Shown here piece by piece: positions 26,732 to 35,176 of a stretch of DNA of 64,000 bases (positions are counted from its first letter, which is position 1; the number at the start of each line of letters is the position of its first letter). The position numbers and the translations under genes were made by a program. The notes below the pieces were generated by a model. That model did no database searches. It saw nothing but the letters and a program-made list of their open reading frames with translations, and was not told the DNA's origin. The stretch covers positions 158,527 to 222,526 of the forward strand of contig NZ_DIIM01000016.1 of NCBI RefSeq assembly GCF_002420705.1. The letters are read 5' to 3'. The DNA comes from Sphingobacterium sp. UBA5670. Lineage in GTDB: Bacteria; Bacteroidota; Bacteroidia; Sphingobacteriales; Sphingobacteriaceae.

Positions 26732-27361
26732 TTATTTTCTTTTGGAAATCTCATCCCTAATCAGCGCTGCCTGTTCGTAGTTTTCTTCGGTCAATGCTTG
26801 ATTAAGCGCCTGCTCCAGCTGCTCATCCGTCAGTGAGGAGAACGGATTTTTTGGTGATGATTTTGAAGGCGTTTTTTCTTCGACCTCAACGACACTTGGA
26901 TCCTGAACTTTGTTGGATTTGTCCAGGTTTTCCAAAAATGCAAACTCATGTCCTTCAATGATAATTCCAGCAGAGGACATAATAAATTCGTAGGCATAAA
27001 TGGGAGCTTCAAACCGTACAGCCAGGGCCACAGCATCGGATGTGCGGGCATCAATCTCTACAATCTTATTGCCGTCGGAACAGATGATTTTAGCATAAAA
27101 TATACCTTCAATCAAATTGTAGATCAGTACTTCAATGAGTTTAATACCAAAAGAATCTGCAAAAGATTGAAATAGGTCGTGTGTGAGCGGACGACTAGGA
27201 ACCATTTTTTCTATCCGGATAGCAATAGCCTGAGCCTCATGGCTGCCGATGATGATGGGCAATCTCCTGTTGCCCTCCACTTCTCCCAATACAAGGGCAT
27301 AAGCCCCAGATTGTGTTTGACTATAGGATAAACCAACGATATCTAATCTGATTTTCTTCAT
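26732..27361 (-). CDS. Bifunctional nuclease (BFN/DUF151) with UVR motif
   Basis: The N-terminal about 130 residues form a BFN domain (GLSYSQTQSGAYALVLGEVEGNRRLPIIIGSHEAQAIA, later EIDARTSDAVALAVRFEAPIY). A UvrB/UvrC-type UVR helix pair (EQLEQALNQALTEENYEQAALIRDEIS) ends the protein. Plant BFN proteins have been reported to cut DNA and RNA; bacterial ones are poorly known. I use the ATG at 27361 (MKKIRLDIVGLS), which fits the family start and lies 21 bases after the -7 box, instead of a longer frame that would include the promoter. Length is 209 residues. Confidence 0.85.
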   Translation of the reverse strand: MKKIRLDIVGLSYSQTQSGAYALVLGEVEGNRRLPIIIGSHEAQAIAIRIEKMVPSRPLTHDLFQSFADSFGIKLIEVLIYNLIEGIFYAKIICSDGNKIVEIDARTSDAVALAVRFEAPIYAYEFIMSSAGIIIEGHEFAFLENLDKSNKVQDPSVVEVEEKTPSKSSPKNPFSSLTDEQLEQALNQALTEENYEQAALIRDEISKRK

Positions 27362-27381
27362 TTTAATTCCAAAGCGGTCTA

Positions 27382-27413
27382 CAAACTTAGATAAATTTGC
27401 TTTTATATGCAAT
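27382..27413 (-). promoter_or_regulatory. Promoter of the bifunctional nuclease gene
   Basis: Minus strand ATTG (27410-27413), a 20-base spacer and TAAGTTTG (27382-27389). The 20 bases at 27381-27400 are identical to the serS promoter core at 36514-36533. Confidence 0.75.
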
Positions 27414-27425
27414 TATAACAAATAA

Positions 27426-27460
27426 AAACTCCCCATTCATTTTGGATAAATGGGGAGAAT
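27426..27460 (-). terminator. Terminator of etfA
   Basis: A stem of about nine pairs (CTCCCCATT with AATGGGGAG) around a 12-base loop, 20 bases after etfA. Confidence 0.7.
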
Positions 27461-27476
27461 ATATCGGATGAAAGCT

Positions 27477-28451
27477 TTAAATACCTTTGTAAGCCTTCAA
27501 TGCCTGAGTTAATTTCGGAACGACGTCGAAGGCATCGCCTACAATTCCATAATCGGCCACCTTGAAAAACGGCGCTTCTGGATCTTTGTTGATGACAACG
27601 ATCGTTTTCGAAGAGCTTACTCCGGCCAAATGCTGGATGGCTCCGGAGATACCAATCGCAATATAGAGATTGGGACTCACCACAATACCTGTCTGGCCTA
27701 CGTGCTCCGAATGTGGGCGCCAGCCTGCATCAGATACGGGTTTTGAACATGCTGTAGCTGCACCAAGGACATCCGCGAGTTCTTCAACGATTCCCCAGTT
27801 TTCAGGTCCTTTTAGACCACGGCCTGCAGAGACGACAATCTCGGCTTCCGGTAGGGAGACTTTGTCTGTAGCACGAACGATTTCTTTGACCAAAGTCGTA
27901 AAATCATGCTGATCAATATTCGGAGTAAAAGCCTCGACGGCAGCTGTACCGCCAACTTCCTTGGTTTCGTAAGCATTTGGATTTAAAGCAATCACTTTGA
28001 TGGCAGAGGTAAGCTCTAATGTAGCAAAAGCTTTATTAGAGAATGCCGTTTTCCTAACCGTCAATTTGTCACCGTTGATCGACGGGAGCTCAAGCGCTCC
28101 GTCAGCAAGACCCGCTTCTAATTTGGCGGCAATACGCGGAGCGAGTCCTTTGCCCGAGAATGAGTTGGACAGCACCAATAATTTTGAGCCGGTACTTTTG
28201 ACGGCTTCAGCAATAATGCTTGCATAGGCCTGGTTAACAAAAGAGGCCAGTTGTTCATTATTGACATTTAATATTTTGGAAGCACCGTATTTGCCCAAAC
28301 CAGCAAGTTCGTCATCAGCAACGTTCCCGATTGAAATGGCAACAAGATCAGTCTGGATGGTATCAGCGACAGATTTTGCGTAAGAAACAACTTCAAAAGC
28401 GGATTTTTTGAATTTCCCATCCGTATTTTCTACATATACAAGTATAGACAT
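27477..28451 (-). CDS. etfA: Electron transfer flavoprotein subunit alpha
   Basis: 324 residues, the FAD-carrying subunit of the ETF heterodimer. The C-terminal FAD domain shows VVSAGRGLKGPENW, CSKPVSDAGWRPHSEHVGQTG, YIAIGISGAIQHLAGV and VVINKDPEAPFFKVADYGIVGDAFDV. It moves electrons from acyl-CoA dehydrogenases to the quinone pool; no bifurcating-type features are evident. It follows etfB by 20 bases, so they form one operon. Confidence 0.96.
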   Translation of the reverse strand: MSILVYVENTDGKFKKSAFEVVSYAKSVADTIQTDLVAISIGNVADDELAGLGKYGASKILNVNNEQLASFVNQAYASIIAEAVKSTGSKLLVLSNSFSGKGLAPRIAAKLEAGLADGALELPSINGDKLTVRKTAFSNKAFATLELTSAIKVIALNPNAYETKEVGGTAAVEAFTPNIDQHDFTTLVKEIVRATDKVSLPEAEIVVSAGRGLKGPENWGIVEELADVLGAATACSKPVSDAGWRPHSEHVGQTGIVVSPNLYIAIGISGAIQHLAGVSSSKTIVVINKDPEAPFFKVADYGIVGDAFDVVPKLTQALKAYKGI

Positions 28452-28471
28452 CGTGTTTTAGCGTTTAGAGA

Positions 28472-29209
28472 TTAAATAACTTTAGCTTCATCATGAAGAA
28501 GAGAAACCAATTTTTCTACATCGGCAGCGTCAACCAGTTTGACCGTACCCCGCGGGGCAGGCGTCTCATAACCAACAATATGCGCAAGAAGTTGGACAGA
28601 GGAGGGTTCCAATACATCCAATGGTTTGGTCCGTGCACTCATAATGCCACGCATATTTGGTATTTTGGGTTCGGCAACACCTTCGGCTGTGCCAATGACA
28701 ATGGGTAACTTGGCAGTCAATACTTCTTTTCCACCTTCGATCTCGCGCTCAACAGTGACCGCATCACCTGCAAGGTCAACTTTCTTGGCGATGGAAACAG
28801 AAGGGATATGAAGCAATTCACCAACGATTGCTCCTACTTGGGCGCCATTATAATCGATGGATTCGCGGCCCGTTAGAATGAGATCAAATGCATTGTCTTT
28901 GGCATAGTTCGCTATTTGATTTGCAACAAACCAAGCATCGCGCGGAACGGCATTGATCCGTACAGCATTGTCTGCGCCGATTGCCAATGCTTTTCGAATG
29001 GTTGCATCGGTAGATGCATCGCCCACATTAATGACAGTTACGGTTCCTTTTCCACCTTCGGCCAACTCAACTGCTTTGGATAAAGCAATTTCATCATACG
29101 GATTTATAATGAATTGTACACCAGCTGTATTAAACGCAGTGTTGTCATTTGTAAAAGTGATTTTGGATGTAGTGTCAGGGACATTACTTATACAAACTAA
29201 TATTTTCAT
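28472..29209 (-). CDS. etfB: Electron transfer flavoprotein subunit beta
   Basis: 245 residues. The beginning MKILVCISNVPDT, then INPYDEIALSKAVEL and the conserved LILTGRESIDYNGAQVGAIVGELLHIP, identify the AMP-binding beta subunit. It pairs with the EtfA product encoded downstream. Its -7 box (TAAGTTTG at 29227-29234) predicts a leader of about 12 bases. Confidence 0.96.
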   Translation of the reverse strand: MKILVCISNVPDTTSKITFTNDNTAFNTAGVQFIINPYDEIALSKAVELAEGGKGTVTVINVGDASTDATIRKALAIGADNAVRINAVPRDAWFVANQIANYAKDNAFDLILTGRESIDYNGAQVGAIVGELLHIPSVSIAKKVDLAGDAVTVEREIEGGKEVLTAKLPIVIGTAEGVAEPKIPNMRGIMSARTKPLDVLEPSSVQLLAHIVGYETPAPRGTVKLVDAADVEKLVSLLHDEAKVI

Positions 29210-29226
29210 ATACGATTGGTTTTACT

Positions 29227-29234
29227 CAAACTTA
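29227..29234 (-). promoter_or_regulatory. -7 box of the etfBA promoter
   Basis: TAAGTTTG on the minus strand, 17 bases before the etfB ATG. No TTG at the right spacing. Confidence 0.5.
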
Positions 29235-29564
29235 CCATATTTTCTTTCAATTAAAAAGCTCCTGGACGTTTTAAATTCTGTTAGATAGCTGTCAATAAGT
29301 TTTAATGAATTTTTAATTTTACTAGCTTAATTCTTTTATTTTTTTTGATGTGACATGATATAAGGGTGTTTTGTTATCTTTTTTATAATTTTTTATTTTA
29401 AATACCCGGTTTTTGATAATGGAATTATTGCGTCAGTAAATTGTCATTTTATATGCTAGCATAGTAATTTAGATGTGTACACAATTTATCCAAGACTGCG
29501 ATTAGGAAAAGCTTTTGGTCGCTCCAGAAAGAAAGATGATTATTTTAGGAGATATACAATTAAA

Positions 29565-29595
29565 TTGCATATAAAACGCAATTTGTCTATGTTTG
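29565..29595 (+). promoter_or_regulatory. Promoter of the TPR gene
   Basis: TTG (29565-29567), a 20-base spacer and TATGTTTG (29588-29595). The region resembles the bifunctional nuclease promoter over its whole length. Confidence 0.7.
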
Positions 29596-29608
29596 AAATA
29601 AAAAAGAT

Positions 29609-29941
29609 ATGTCGACACGATTGGATCAACTGAATGAATTTTTGAAAGAGAGCCCCGAAGATCCTTTTTTAAAATACGCGATTGCAGCGGAATATCTCAA
29701 GCAGGAGAATGAGCACGAGGCCATGTCAAGATTCGAGGATTTAGTACAGACGAATCCAGATTATGTAGGAACCTATTACCATTTGGGTAAGCTATATGAA
29801 AAACTGAATAAACAGGAACTAGCGATTGCTATTTATAGAGCCGGAATTGAGATCGCTCGAAAGACCCGCAATTTCCATGCTTTGGGTGAGTTACAGGGAG
29901 CATTATCATTTTTAACAGACGAAGATGAAGATGATTTTTAA
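29609..29941 (+). CDS. Small tetratricopeptide-repeat protein
   Basis: 110 residues that fold as about two and a half TPR helical hairpins. Repeat-like segments are PFLKYAIAAEYLKQENEHEAMSRFEDLVQTNPDYVGTYYHLGKLYEKL and the following KQELAIAIYRAGIEIARKT. No signal peptide, so it is cytoplasmic. TPRs mediate protein contacts; the partner is unknown. It is preceded by a good promoter with a very short leader. The acidic tail DEDEDDF is notable. Confidence 0.8.
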   Translation: MSTRLDQLNEFLKESPEDPFLKYAIAAEYLKQENEHEAMSRFEDLVQTNPDYVGTYYHLGKLYEKLNKQELAIAIYRAGIEIARKTRNFHALGELQGALSFLTDEDEDDF

Positions 29942-30025
29942 TCTTTTCTAAATTTTTGGTATTTAATTTGTTATGAATTTATTGGTGTAACTGTTAGATG
30001 CTGTTTTTTTTGAATTTGGAATGAG

Positions 30026-30445
30026 ATGAAAAGGTATATTTGGATTGTGGGTTTGTTGTTGACAATTGGAATGGTGGGATGTGATAATCCCAAACAAAGT
30101 GTGGCTGCTTATAAGGATAATTTACAGGACCTTAAAGGCAGAGATAAGGCGGAAGTCGTGATTGGTGAATACAAAGGTGTAATGCCTTGTGCGGATTGTG
30201 ATGGGATTGAAACACTTATTTCACTGCATGCTGACAACACCTATCAATACTCATCCAAATATCTAAATAAGAGTGATGATGTCTTTGTGCGTGAAGGGAA
30301 GTGGAAATTAGATGACAACATTATTACACTGGATGGTGTCGACTATAAGTTCAAATTAGGAAATCGGATTCTCAGTCAGCTGGATCTTTCAGGGAATGAC
30401 ATTACGGGTGATATTTCTAAATATTATGTCTTGACAAAAAATTGA
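30026..30445 (+). CDS. NlpE-like lipoprotein
   Basis: A lipoprotein signal ends GMVGC with Cys19. The domain from about residue 45 reads GEYKGVMPCADCDGIETLISLHADNTYQYSSKYL, the CxxC-bearing N-terminal NlpE fold (PF04170 type) linked to copper homeostasis and envelope-stress signalling in E. coli. It lacks the second E. coli NlpE domain, as usual in Bacteroidota. No copper genes are nearby, so the role stays open. Followed by a strong bidirectional terminator. Confidence 0.82.
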   Translation: MKRYIWIVGLLLTIGMVGCDNPKQSVAAYKDNLQDLKGRDKAEVVIGEYKGVMPCADCDGIETLISLHADNTYQYSSKYLNKSDDVFVREGKWKLDDNIITLDGVDYKFKLGNRILSQLDLSGNDITGDISKYYVLTKN

Positions 30446-30469
30446 ATCTAGCATAAACGATCTATTAAA

Positions 30470-30509
30470 ACATAAAAAAGCCGGAAGTATACTTCCGGCT
30501 TTTTTATGT
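30470..30509. terminator. Bidirectional terminator between nlpE-like and cysteine desulfurase genes
   Basis: A stem AAAAAAGCCGGAAGT with ACTTCCGGCTTTTTT around a short loop. Confidence 0.9.
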
Positions 30510-30604
30510 TTTTGGATTTATAGCTGTTTTCCCAGTTTTGAAGTTTTGAATTGCACTACTAAGGCCATGATGCTATGCTCCGCCTACTGGTCGGCATTGA
30601 AATC

Positions 30605-31741
30605 TTATTTGTTTTTAGTACAAAGTTCTTTTAATGTCGCTACCACAAAATCAACTTCTTCCTTAGTATTATGCTTGCAGAATGAAAAACGAACCGAAGG
30701 ACGTTCCGAGCTAGATCTGATCGCGCCCAATACATGCGATCCTATATCCGTTCCTGAACTGCAGGCGCTACCACCGGAGCAGGATATACCCGCAATATCC
30801 AGATTGAATAAGAGCATGTCGGCAAGGTCACTGCAAGGGAATGAGACATTCAGCACGGTGTACAATGATTTTTCGGGTTCAATAACACCATTAAAATCAA
30901 TCTCTGGGATCGCTTTCTGCAACTCGTCAATCATATAAGATTTTAGGTTTTGAATATAAGCGTGGTGTTCGTCCATGTGCTCATAGGCAAGTTCGAGAGC
31001 TTTGGCAAGTCCTGCTATACCATAGACATTTTCTGTTCCACCGCGCATGTTACGTTCTTGCGCTCCACCATAGATCAATGGTTTAATCTTGTTGTTGGCA
31101 TTGATATAGAGAAAACCAACTCCTTTTGGACCATGAAATTTATGGGCGGCCCCTGTTATAAAATCTATTTTAAGACTGCCAAGATCATGGGGATAATGAC
31201 CCATAGTCTGTACAGTATCCGAATGGAATATCGCATTATGCTTTTGGCATAACTCGGAGATACGTTGAATATCGTTGAGATTTCCGATCTCATTGTTAGC
31301 ATGCATAATGGAAACAAAAGTACGTGGATTGGTACTTAAAAGTTCTTCCAGTTGGTTCAGGTTTAAATTACCTTTTTCGTCAACTTCCAATAAGTCGAGG
31401 TGTACCTTACCTGCCTTCTCAAGCTCCTCTAAGGTATGTAATACGGCATGGTGTTCGATAGGAGAGGTGATGGCATGAGTTATTCCAAAGTCGGCGATTG
31501 ACCTGACGATGGCCATATTATCAGCCTCGGTTCCACCCGATGTAAAGAATATCTCTGCTGGAGAAACATGAAGTAGATTGGCAATCGTTTTACGTGCTTT
31601 TTCTACAATTGTTTTAACTTGTCGTCCGTGACTATGGATAGAAGATGGATTTCCAAAGTTATTGTCCATCACATCGACCATTACTTTTATTACTTCAGGA
31701 TCTAAGGCTGTAGTCGCTGCATTATCAAAATATACTTGCAT
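30605..31741 (-). CDS. Cysteine desulfurase (NifS/IscS-type)
   Basis: A PLP enzyme of 378 residues that takes sulfur from cysteine for Fe-S clusters and thio-modification. The PLP lysine is Lys201 in ITGAAHKFHGPKG. The catalytic cysteine is probably Cys327 in CSGGSACSSG, and HANNEIGN and HSDTVQTMGH are the usual motifs. The short loop after the cysteine fits the NifS/IscS class, not SufS. No other isc genes are adjacent. The -7 box (31746-31753) ends only four bases before the ATG. Confidence 0.94.
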   Translation of the reverse strand: MQVYFDNAATTALDPEVIKVMVDVMDNNFGNPSSIHSHGRQVKTIVEKARKTIANLLHVSPAEIFFTSGGTEADNMAIVRSIADFGITHAITSPIEHHAVLHTLEELEKAGKVHLDLLEVDEKGNLNLNQLEELLSTNPRTFVSIMHANNEIGNLNDIQRISELCQKHNAIFHSDTVQTMGHYPHDLGSLKIDFITGAAHKFHGPKGVGFLYINANNKIKPLIYGGAQERNMRGGTENVYGIAGLAKALELAYEHMDEHHAYIQNLKSYMIDELQKAIPEIDFNGVIEPEKSLYTVLNVSFPCSDLADMLLFNLDIAGISCSGGSACSSGTDIGSHVLGAIRSSSERPSVRFSFCKHNTKEEVDFVVATLKELCTKNK

Positions 31742-31745
31742 GCTG

Positions 31746-31753
31746 CAAAATTA
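31746..31753 (-). promoter_or_regulatory. -7 box abutting the cysteine desulfurase start
   Basis: TAATTTTG, then CAGC, then ATG. A leaderless mRNA is predicted. Confidence 0.5.
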
Positions 31754-31911
31754 CAAATCTCCAAAGTAAATTAAAGGTATTAAATGACTTATTTTTATCA
31801 TTTTATTTTCCTAATTATAGCTGATAAGTGTTGGATTGTCGGGGCTCATTAAAATTAGGCTTTTTACCGAGGAAGGTATAGGATTGGTGCTTTCCCATTC
31901 TGATACAGAAA

Positions 31912-31950
31912 AAATAGCGCCAAAATACTATTTCAGTTTGGCGCTACTTT
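31912..31950 (-). terminator. Terminator of lnt
   Basis: A ten-pair stem TAGCGCCAAA/TTTGGCGCTA around a 12-base loop, with a T-rich tail on the minus strand. Confidence 0.85.
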
Positions 31951-31955
31951 TCAAT

Positions 31956-33578
31956 TTAGATAAGTTCTTTTTTTCGTCTGACCACGATGAGTATCACAAG
32001 TCCTCCCATTGCGAGCACCAACCCCAAGTAGGCTGCAATATCACCCGTTTTGGTGTAAAAAGTAATTTCTTCATTTAAATTGATTTCCTGGTTTAAGGCC
32101 GCAGGCTGCCACCATTTGGTCTGCTGTACAATATCGCCACGCTGATTGATAAAGCCAGAAATCCCTGTGTTGGCTGAGCGGGCAATCCAACGGCGGTTTT
32201 CAATCGCTCTGAGTTTCGCATATTGCAAATGCTGGTCCTTACCAGAAGTATTTCCCCACCAGCCATCGTTGGTGATAATGGCAATAAATTGCGCTCCTTT
32301 TTTGACGTACTTGGAGACATAATTGCCCCAAATGGACTCGTAACAGATTACCGGTGCAGCACCGATACCACTCTGGGCATAGAATACCGAAGGTTCAGCC
32401 TGTTTCCCATAGCCCCCCGTAGTACCGCCGAATGCTTTAAATAGAGGTTTCAAGAAGTTCATCGCTGCCCCAAAAGGCATTTGCTCTACGCCCGGCACGA
32501 GTTTGGACTTATGGTAAAACTGAAGTTTGGAAGAATAATCGATCAATGTTGCGGCATTGAAATTATCCTGGTATATATTAGGCGCTATTTCGCGTGCAGT
32601 CGGTGTTTTAGCATCGTTGTACAACTGGTAACTTTCAATACCTGAAAGTACGTTGCCATTTTTATATTGATCTAAAAATTTTAAGATACGCTGGTAAGAA
32701 TAGGTTTCTCTAAAGTTTTCCTCGTCAAAATCGCCGTTCTGCGAAAGTGCAGTTTCAGGCCAGATAAAAAACTCTGTATTGGGTTTGGCGACCGAATTTG
32801 ATAAGGAGAATAAGATATTTAATTGCTCTTCGGGACTTAAATTGAATTTAATATAAGGATCAATGTTCGGCTGTACAACAACAATCTGTGCCGGATTCTG
32901 ATGTTCTTCGTAGTTGAAATACCGTATTAACGAGTAGGCGCTGGGAATTAGCAATACTGCGGCCAAAGAAGCAATCGGAATTATCTTACGCTTGATCGGA
33001 TAAAGTCCCTTTCGATTGAGGTAAAGTGTAAAGACCAAGATATTCACCAGCCAGATCCAAATTGTACCGCCATAAACCCCTGTGATATCGTACCATTGGA
33101 TCAATTGGTGGAAACTTGCAAACCCGTTGCCTAAAGTCATCCATGGGAAAGCTAAATCCCAAGATTCATGCAGAAATTCGTAGCTTATCCAGAATCCCAT
33201 TAATCCGAAAAGGGATAACAGGATGTTTGTTTTACGTCGTAATTGCCCATATAGTCTGAAAGCAAGTGCCATTAAAGCAGCTCCGAGACCAAAAGGGATC
33301 AGACTGATCACAACTGCGGCAAATGGCGGCATAACTGCCGAAATGGAGTTATATACCCAGTAAATGGAGGCCGTGTTCCAGACAACTGCGGTGAGTCCTG
33401 CAGTAAGAAATACTTTGCGGCCTTTCTTTTTGAATGTTTCACTGCGGATAATGTTTTCTACGGCAATCAGCAAAGGCACAAAGCCAATAAATAACAAGGG
33501 ACTGGAATAGGGTACGGGAGGCCAGCCCAACCACAATAAAAAGGCACTTAAAAGTGCCAGTAGATAGTTATTTTTCAC
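31956..33578 (-). CDS. lnt: Apolipoprotein N-acyltransferase
   Basis: An integral membrane enzyme of 540 residues that adds the third acyl chain to lipoproteins. About seven N-terminal helices precede a nitrilase-type domain (about 230-510). The catalytic triad is visible as Glu275 (FIWPETAL), Lys359 (HKSKLVPG) and Cys412 (PVICYES). The start codon is GTG at 33578; the ATG upstream in the same stretch reads into a stop. A GGAG lies ten bases before it. It is the last gene of the rsmI-PH/SHOCT-lnt unit. Confidence 0.94.
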   Translation of the reverse strand: MKNNYLLALLSAFLLWLGWPPVPYSSPLLFIGFVPLLIAVENIIRSETFKKKGRKVFLTAGLTAVVWNTASIYWVYNSISAVMPPFAAVVISLIPFGLGAALMALAFRLYGQLRRKTNILLSLFGLMGFWISYEFLHESWDLAFPWMTLGNGFASFHQLIQWYDITGVYGGTIWIWLVNILVFTLYLNRKGLYPIKRKIIPIASLAAVLLIPSAYSLIRYFNYEEHQNPAQIVVVQPNIDPYIKFNLSPEEQLNILFSLSNSVAKPNTEFFIWPETALSQNGDFDEENFRETYSYQRILKFLDQYKNGNVLSGIESYQLYNDAKTPTAREIAPNIYQDNFNAATLIDYSSKLQFYHKSKLVPGVEQMPFGAAMNFLKPLFKAFGGTTGGYGKQAEPSVFYAQSGIGAAPVICYESIWGNYVSKYVKKGAQFIAIITNDGWWGNTSGKDQHLQYAKLRAIENRRWIARSANTGISGFINQRGDIVQQTKWWQPAALNQEINLNEEITFYTKTGDIAAYLGLVLAMGGLVILIVVRRKKELI

Positions 33579-33601
33579 TATATATTTACTCCCATTTATG
33601 A

Positions 33602-34363
33602 TTATAAACTGGATAAAACTTCTTTCTTTTTACTCTCGTATTCCTCTTGGGTAATCAATTGTTTGTCGAAGAGTGTCTTTAACTTTTTGAGCTTTAAGGT
33701 AATTTCATCATCATCTTCTTCTTTTGCGGCTGCTGGTGGGACGATGGGAGCTGCCGAAACTGGAGGAACAGTAGGGGTAGATCCGATCGGTTGCTGTGCC
33801 TGAATAGGCGCCGGCGGAGTTGGCTGAGCCGAACCATAAGATTGTGGTGCCGATGGGGCAGGCGAAGTAACCGCTGGCTGAACCGGTATATTACTTTCTG
33901 GCCGTTCGATAACCACTTCTTTTGCCACAGTTGGAGCAATAACTATTTTCTCCTTTTCAGCGGCCAATTCTGCTTTTTTATAGTTTTCAAGCGCGGCTTT
34001 AATATATTGATACAATTTTCTGGCCTGAACTTTAGGGATATAGTCTATGCTTAAATTTTCGCCAGTAAATGGTATAACTGTCACTTTCGAACCAAATATT
34101 TCCTCTTTGAAAGCAATATCCTTAATATCTTGCCAACCAAAGATTTCAAAATCAGTAGCCAAGCCAAGTTTAGTAAATTCACACATAAAAATGCGTTTAT
34201 TACTGATGGTGATACTGTCTGGTAAAATGGTTACTGCAGGTTTCTTTTGAACTGCTATATAATCTATTTTTTCCCCTGGAGTAAGCATATCCTGGACTTT
34301 AGTAACCAATTTTTCAATGATTTTTATGTCCTGCCCGTCCTGTGCAAATTGTTCCATGTTCAT
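33602..34363 (-). CDS. PH-like and SHOCT-domain protein
   Basis: Residues about 20-125 resemble a bacterial PH-like domain (ITISNKRIFMCEFTKLGLATDFEIFGWQDIKDIAFKE). A Lys/Glu helix and a Pro/Ala/Gln-rich linker (about 150-215) follow. The last 35 residues form a SHOCT module (KLKKLKTLFDKQLITQEEYESKKKEVLSSL), a short domain often found at the ends of membrane-related or oligomerising proteins. No signal peptide or membrane helix, so it is cytoplasmic. It lies between rsmI and lnt with gaps of 36 and 23 bases, so the three are probably one operon. Function is unknown. Confidence 0.78.
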   Translation of the reverse strand: MNMEQFAQDGQDIKIIEKLVTKVQDMLTPGEKIDYIAVQKKPAVTILPDSITISNKRIFMCEFTKLGLATDFEIFGWQDIKDIAFKEEIFGSKVTVIPFTGENLSIDYIPKVQARKLYQYIKAALENYKKAELAAEKEKIVIAPTVAKEVVIERPESNIPVQPAVTSPAPSAPQSYGSAQPTPPAPIQAQQPIGSTPTVPPVSAAPIVPPAAAKEEDDDEITLKLKKLKTLFDKQLITQEEYESKKKEVLSSL

Positions 34364-34399
34364 GTCGAATACTTTTTAATACATAAAGATTGTCAAAAT

Positions 34400-35065
34400 T
34401 TATTCCAATCCCGCTACACAAAATACAAATTCTCCTTTAATCGGATTGTTTTCAAAGTGTAATTTTAAATCAGTTAATGTTCCGCGAACATTTTCTTCAT
34501 AGAGTTTGCTCAATTCCCGTGATATCGAGGCTTGTCTTTCAGCTCCAAAAACTGTGATAAATTCTTCTATGGTTTTGAGAATACGATGCGGTGACTCATA
34601 AAAGATCATTGTTCGTTTTTCTTCTGCCAAAGCTTTTAAGCGTGTTTGCCTTCCTTTTTTTACGGGTAGGAAACCTTCAAAGCAAAAACGGTCGTTGGGA
34701 AGCCCCGAATTAACAAGCGCCGGCACGAAAGCTGTTGCTCCCGGTAAGCACTGTACCTCCAGTCCTTCTTTAATGGCTTCGCGTACCAGCAAAAATCCCG
34801 GATCCGAGATTGCTGGTGTTCCTGCGTCCGAAATTAAAGCAATGTTTTGTCCTTCTTTCAGGAATTTGATGATTTCCGAGACCGCTTTATGCTCATTGTG
34901 CTGATGATGCGCAAATACTTTTTTGTCGATTCCAAAATGTTTTAAAAGCGGAGCACTGGTCCTAGTATCCTCTGCTAAGATGAGGTCCACTTCTTTCAGG
35001 ACATTGATCGCACGGAACGTCATGTCTTCCAGATTGCCAATAGGTGTTGGAACTAAATATAACAT
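34400..35065 (-). CDS. rsmI: 16S rRNA 2'-O-ribose C1402 methyltransferase
   Basis: A SAM-dependent tetrapyrrole-methylase-fold enzyme that methylates C1402 of 16S rRNA with RsmH. Motifs are LYLVPTPIGNLEDMTFRAI at the N-terminus, LAEDTRTSAPLLKHF, IALISDAGTPAISDPGFLLV and QCLPGATAFVPALVNSGLP. At 221 residues it lacks the C-terminal extension of E. coli RsmI. I chose the ATG at 35065; an in-frame TTG two codons upstream lies within the -7 box. Confidence 0.94.
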   Translation of the reverse strand: MLYLVPTPIGNLEDMTFRAINVLKEVDLILAEDTRTSAPLLKHFGIDKKVFAHHQHNEHKAVSEIIKFLKEGQNIALISDAGTPAISDPGFLLVREAIKEGLEVQCLPGATAFVPALVNSGLPNDRFCFEGFLPVKKGRQTRLKALAEEKRTMIFYESPHRILKTIEEFITVFGAERQASISRELSKLYEENVRGTLTDLKLHFENNPIKGEFVFCVAGLE

Positions 35066-35068
35066 GGT

Positions 35069-35076
35069 CAAAGTTA
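35069..35076 (-). promoter_or_regulatory. -7 box abutting the rsmI start
   Basis: TAACTTTG, then ACC, then ATG. The start codon would be the first or second transcribed codon, so the mRNA should be leaderless. Confidence 0.5.
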
Positions 35077-35176
35077 AGTTTTTTTTACTATATAATATGC
35101 GCTAAAACATTCTGTGCTTTTTGGAGTTTTATTTTAAAGATTATGGTAAACTCCATCACCTTATTTTAAATAAATT

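Larger units (their letters stand above)
29210..29608. other. Divergent intergenic region between etfB and the TPR gene
   Basis: Very AT-rich. Contains the two divergent promoters described separately and otherwise no visible feature. Confidence 0.5.
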
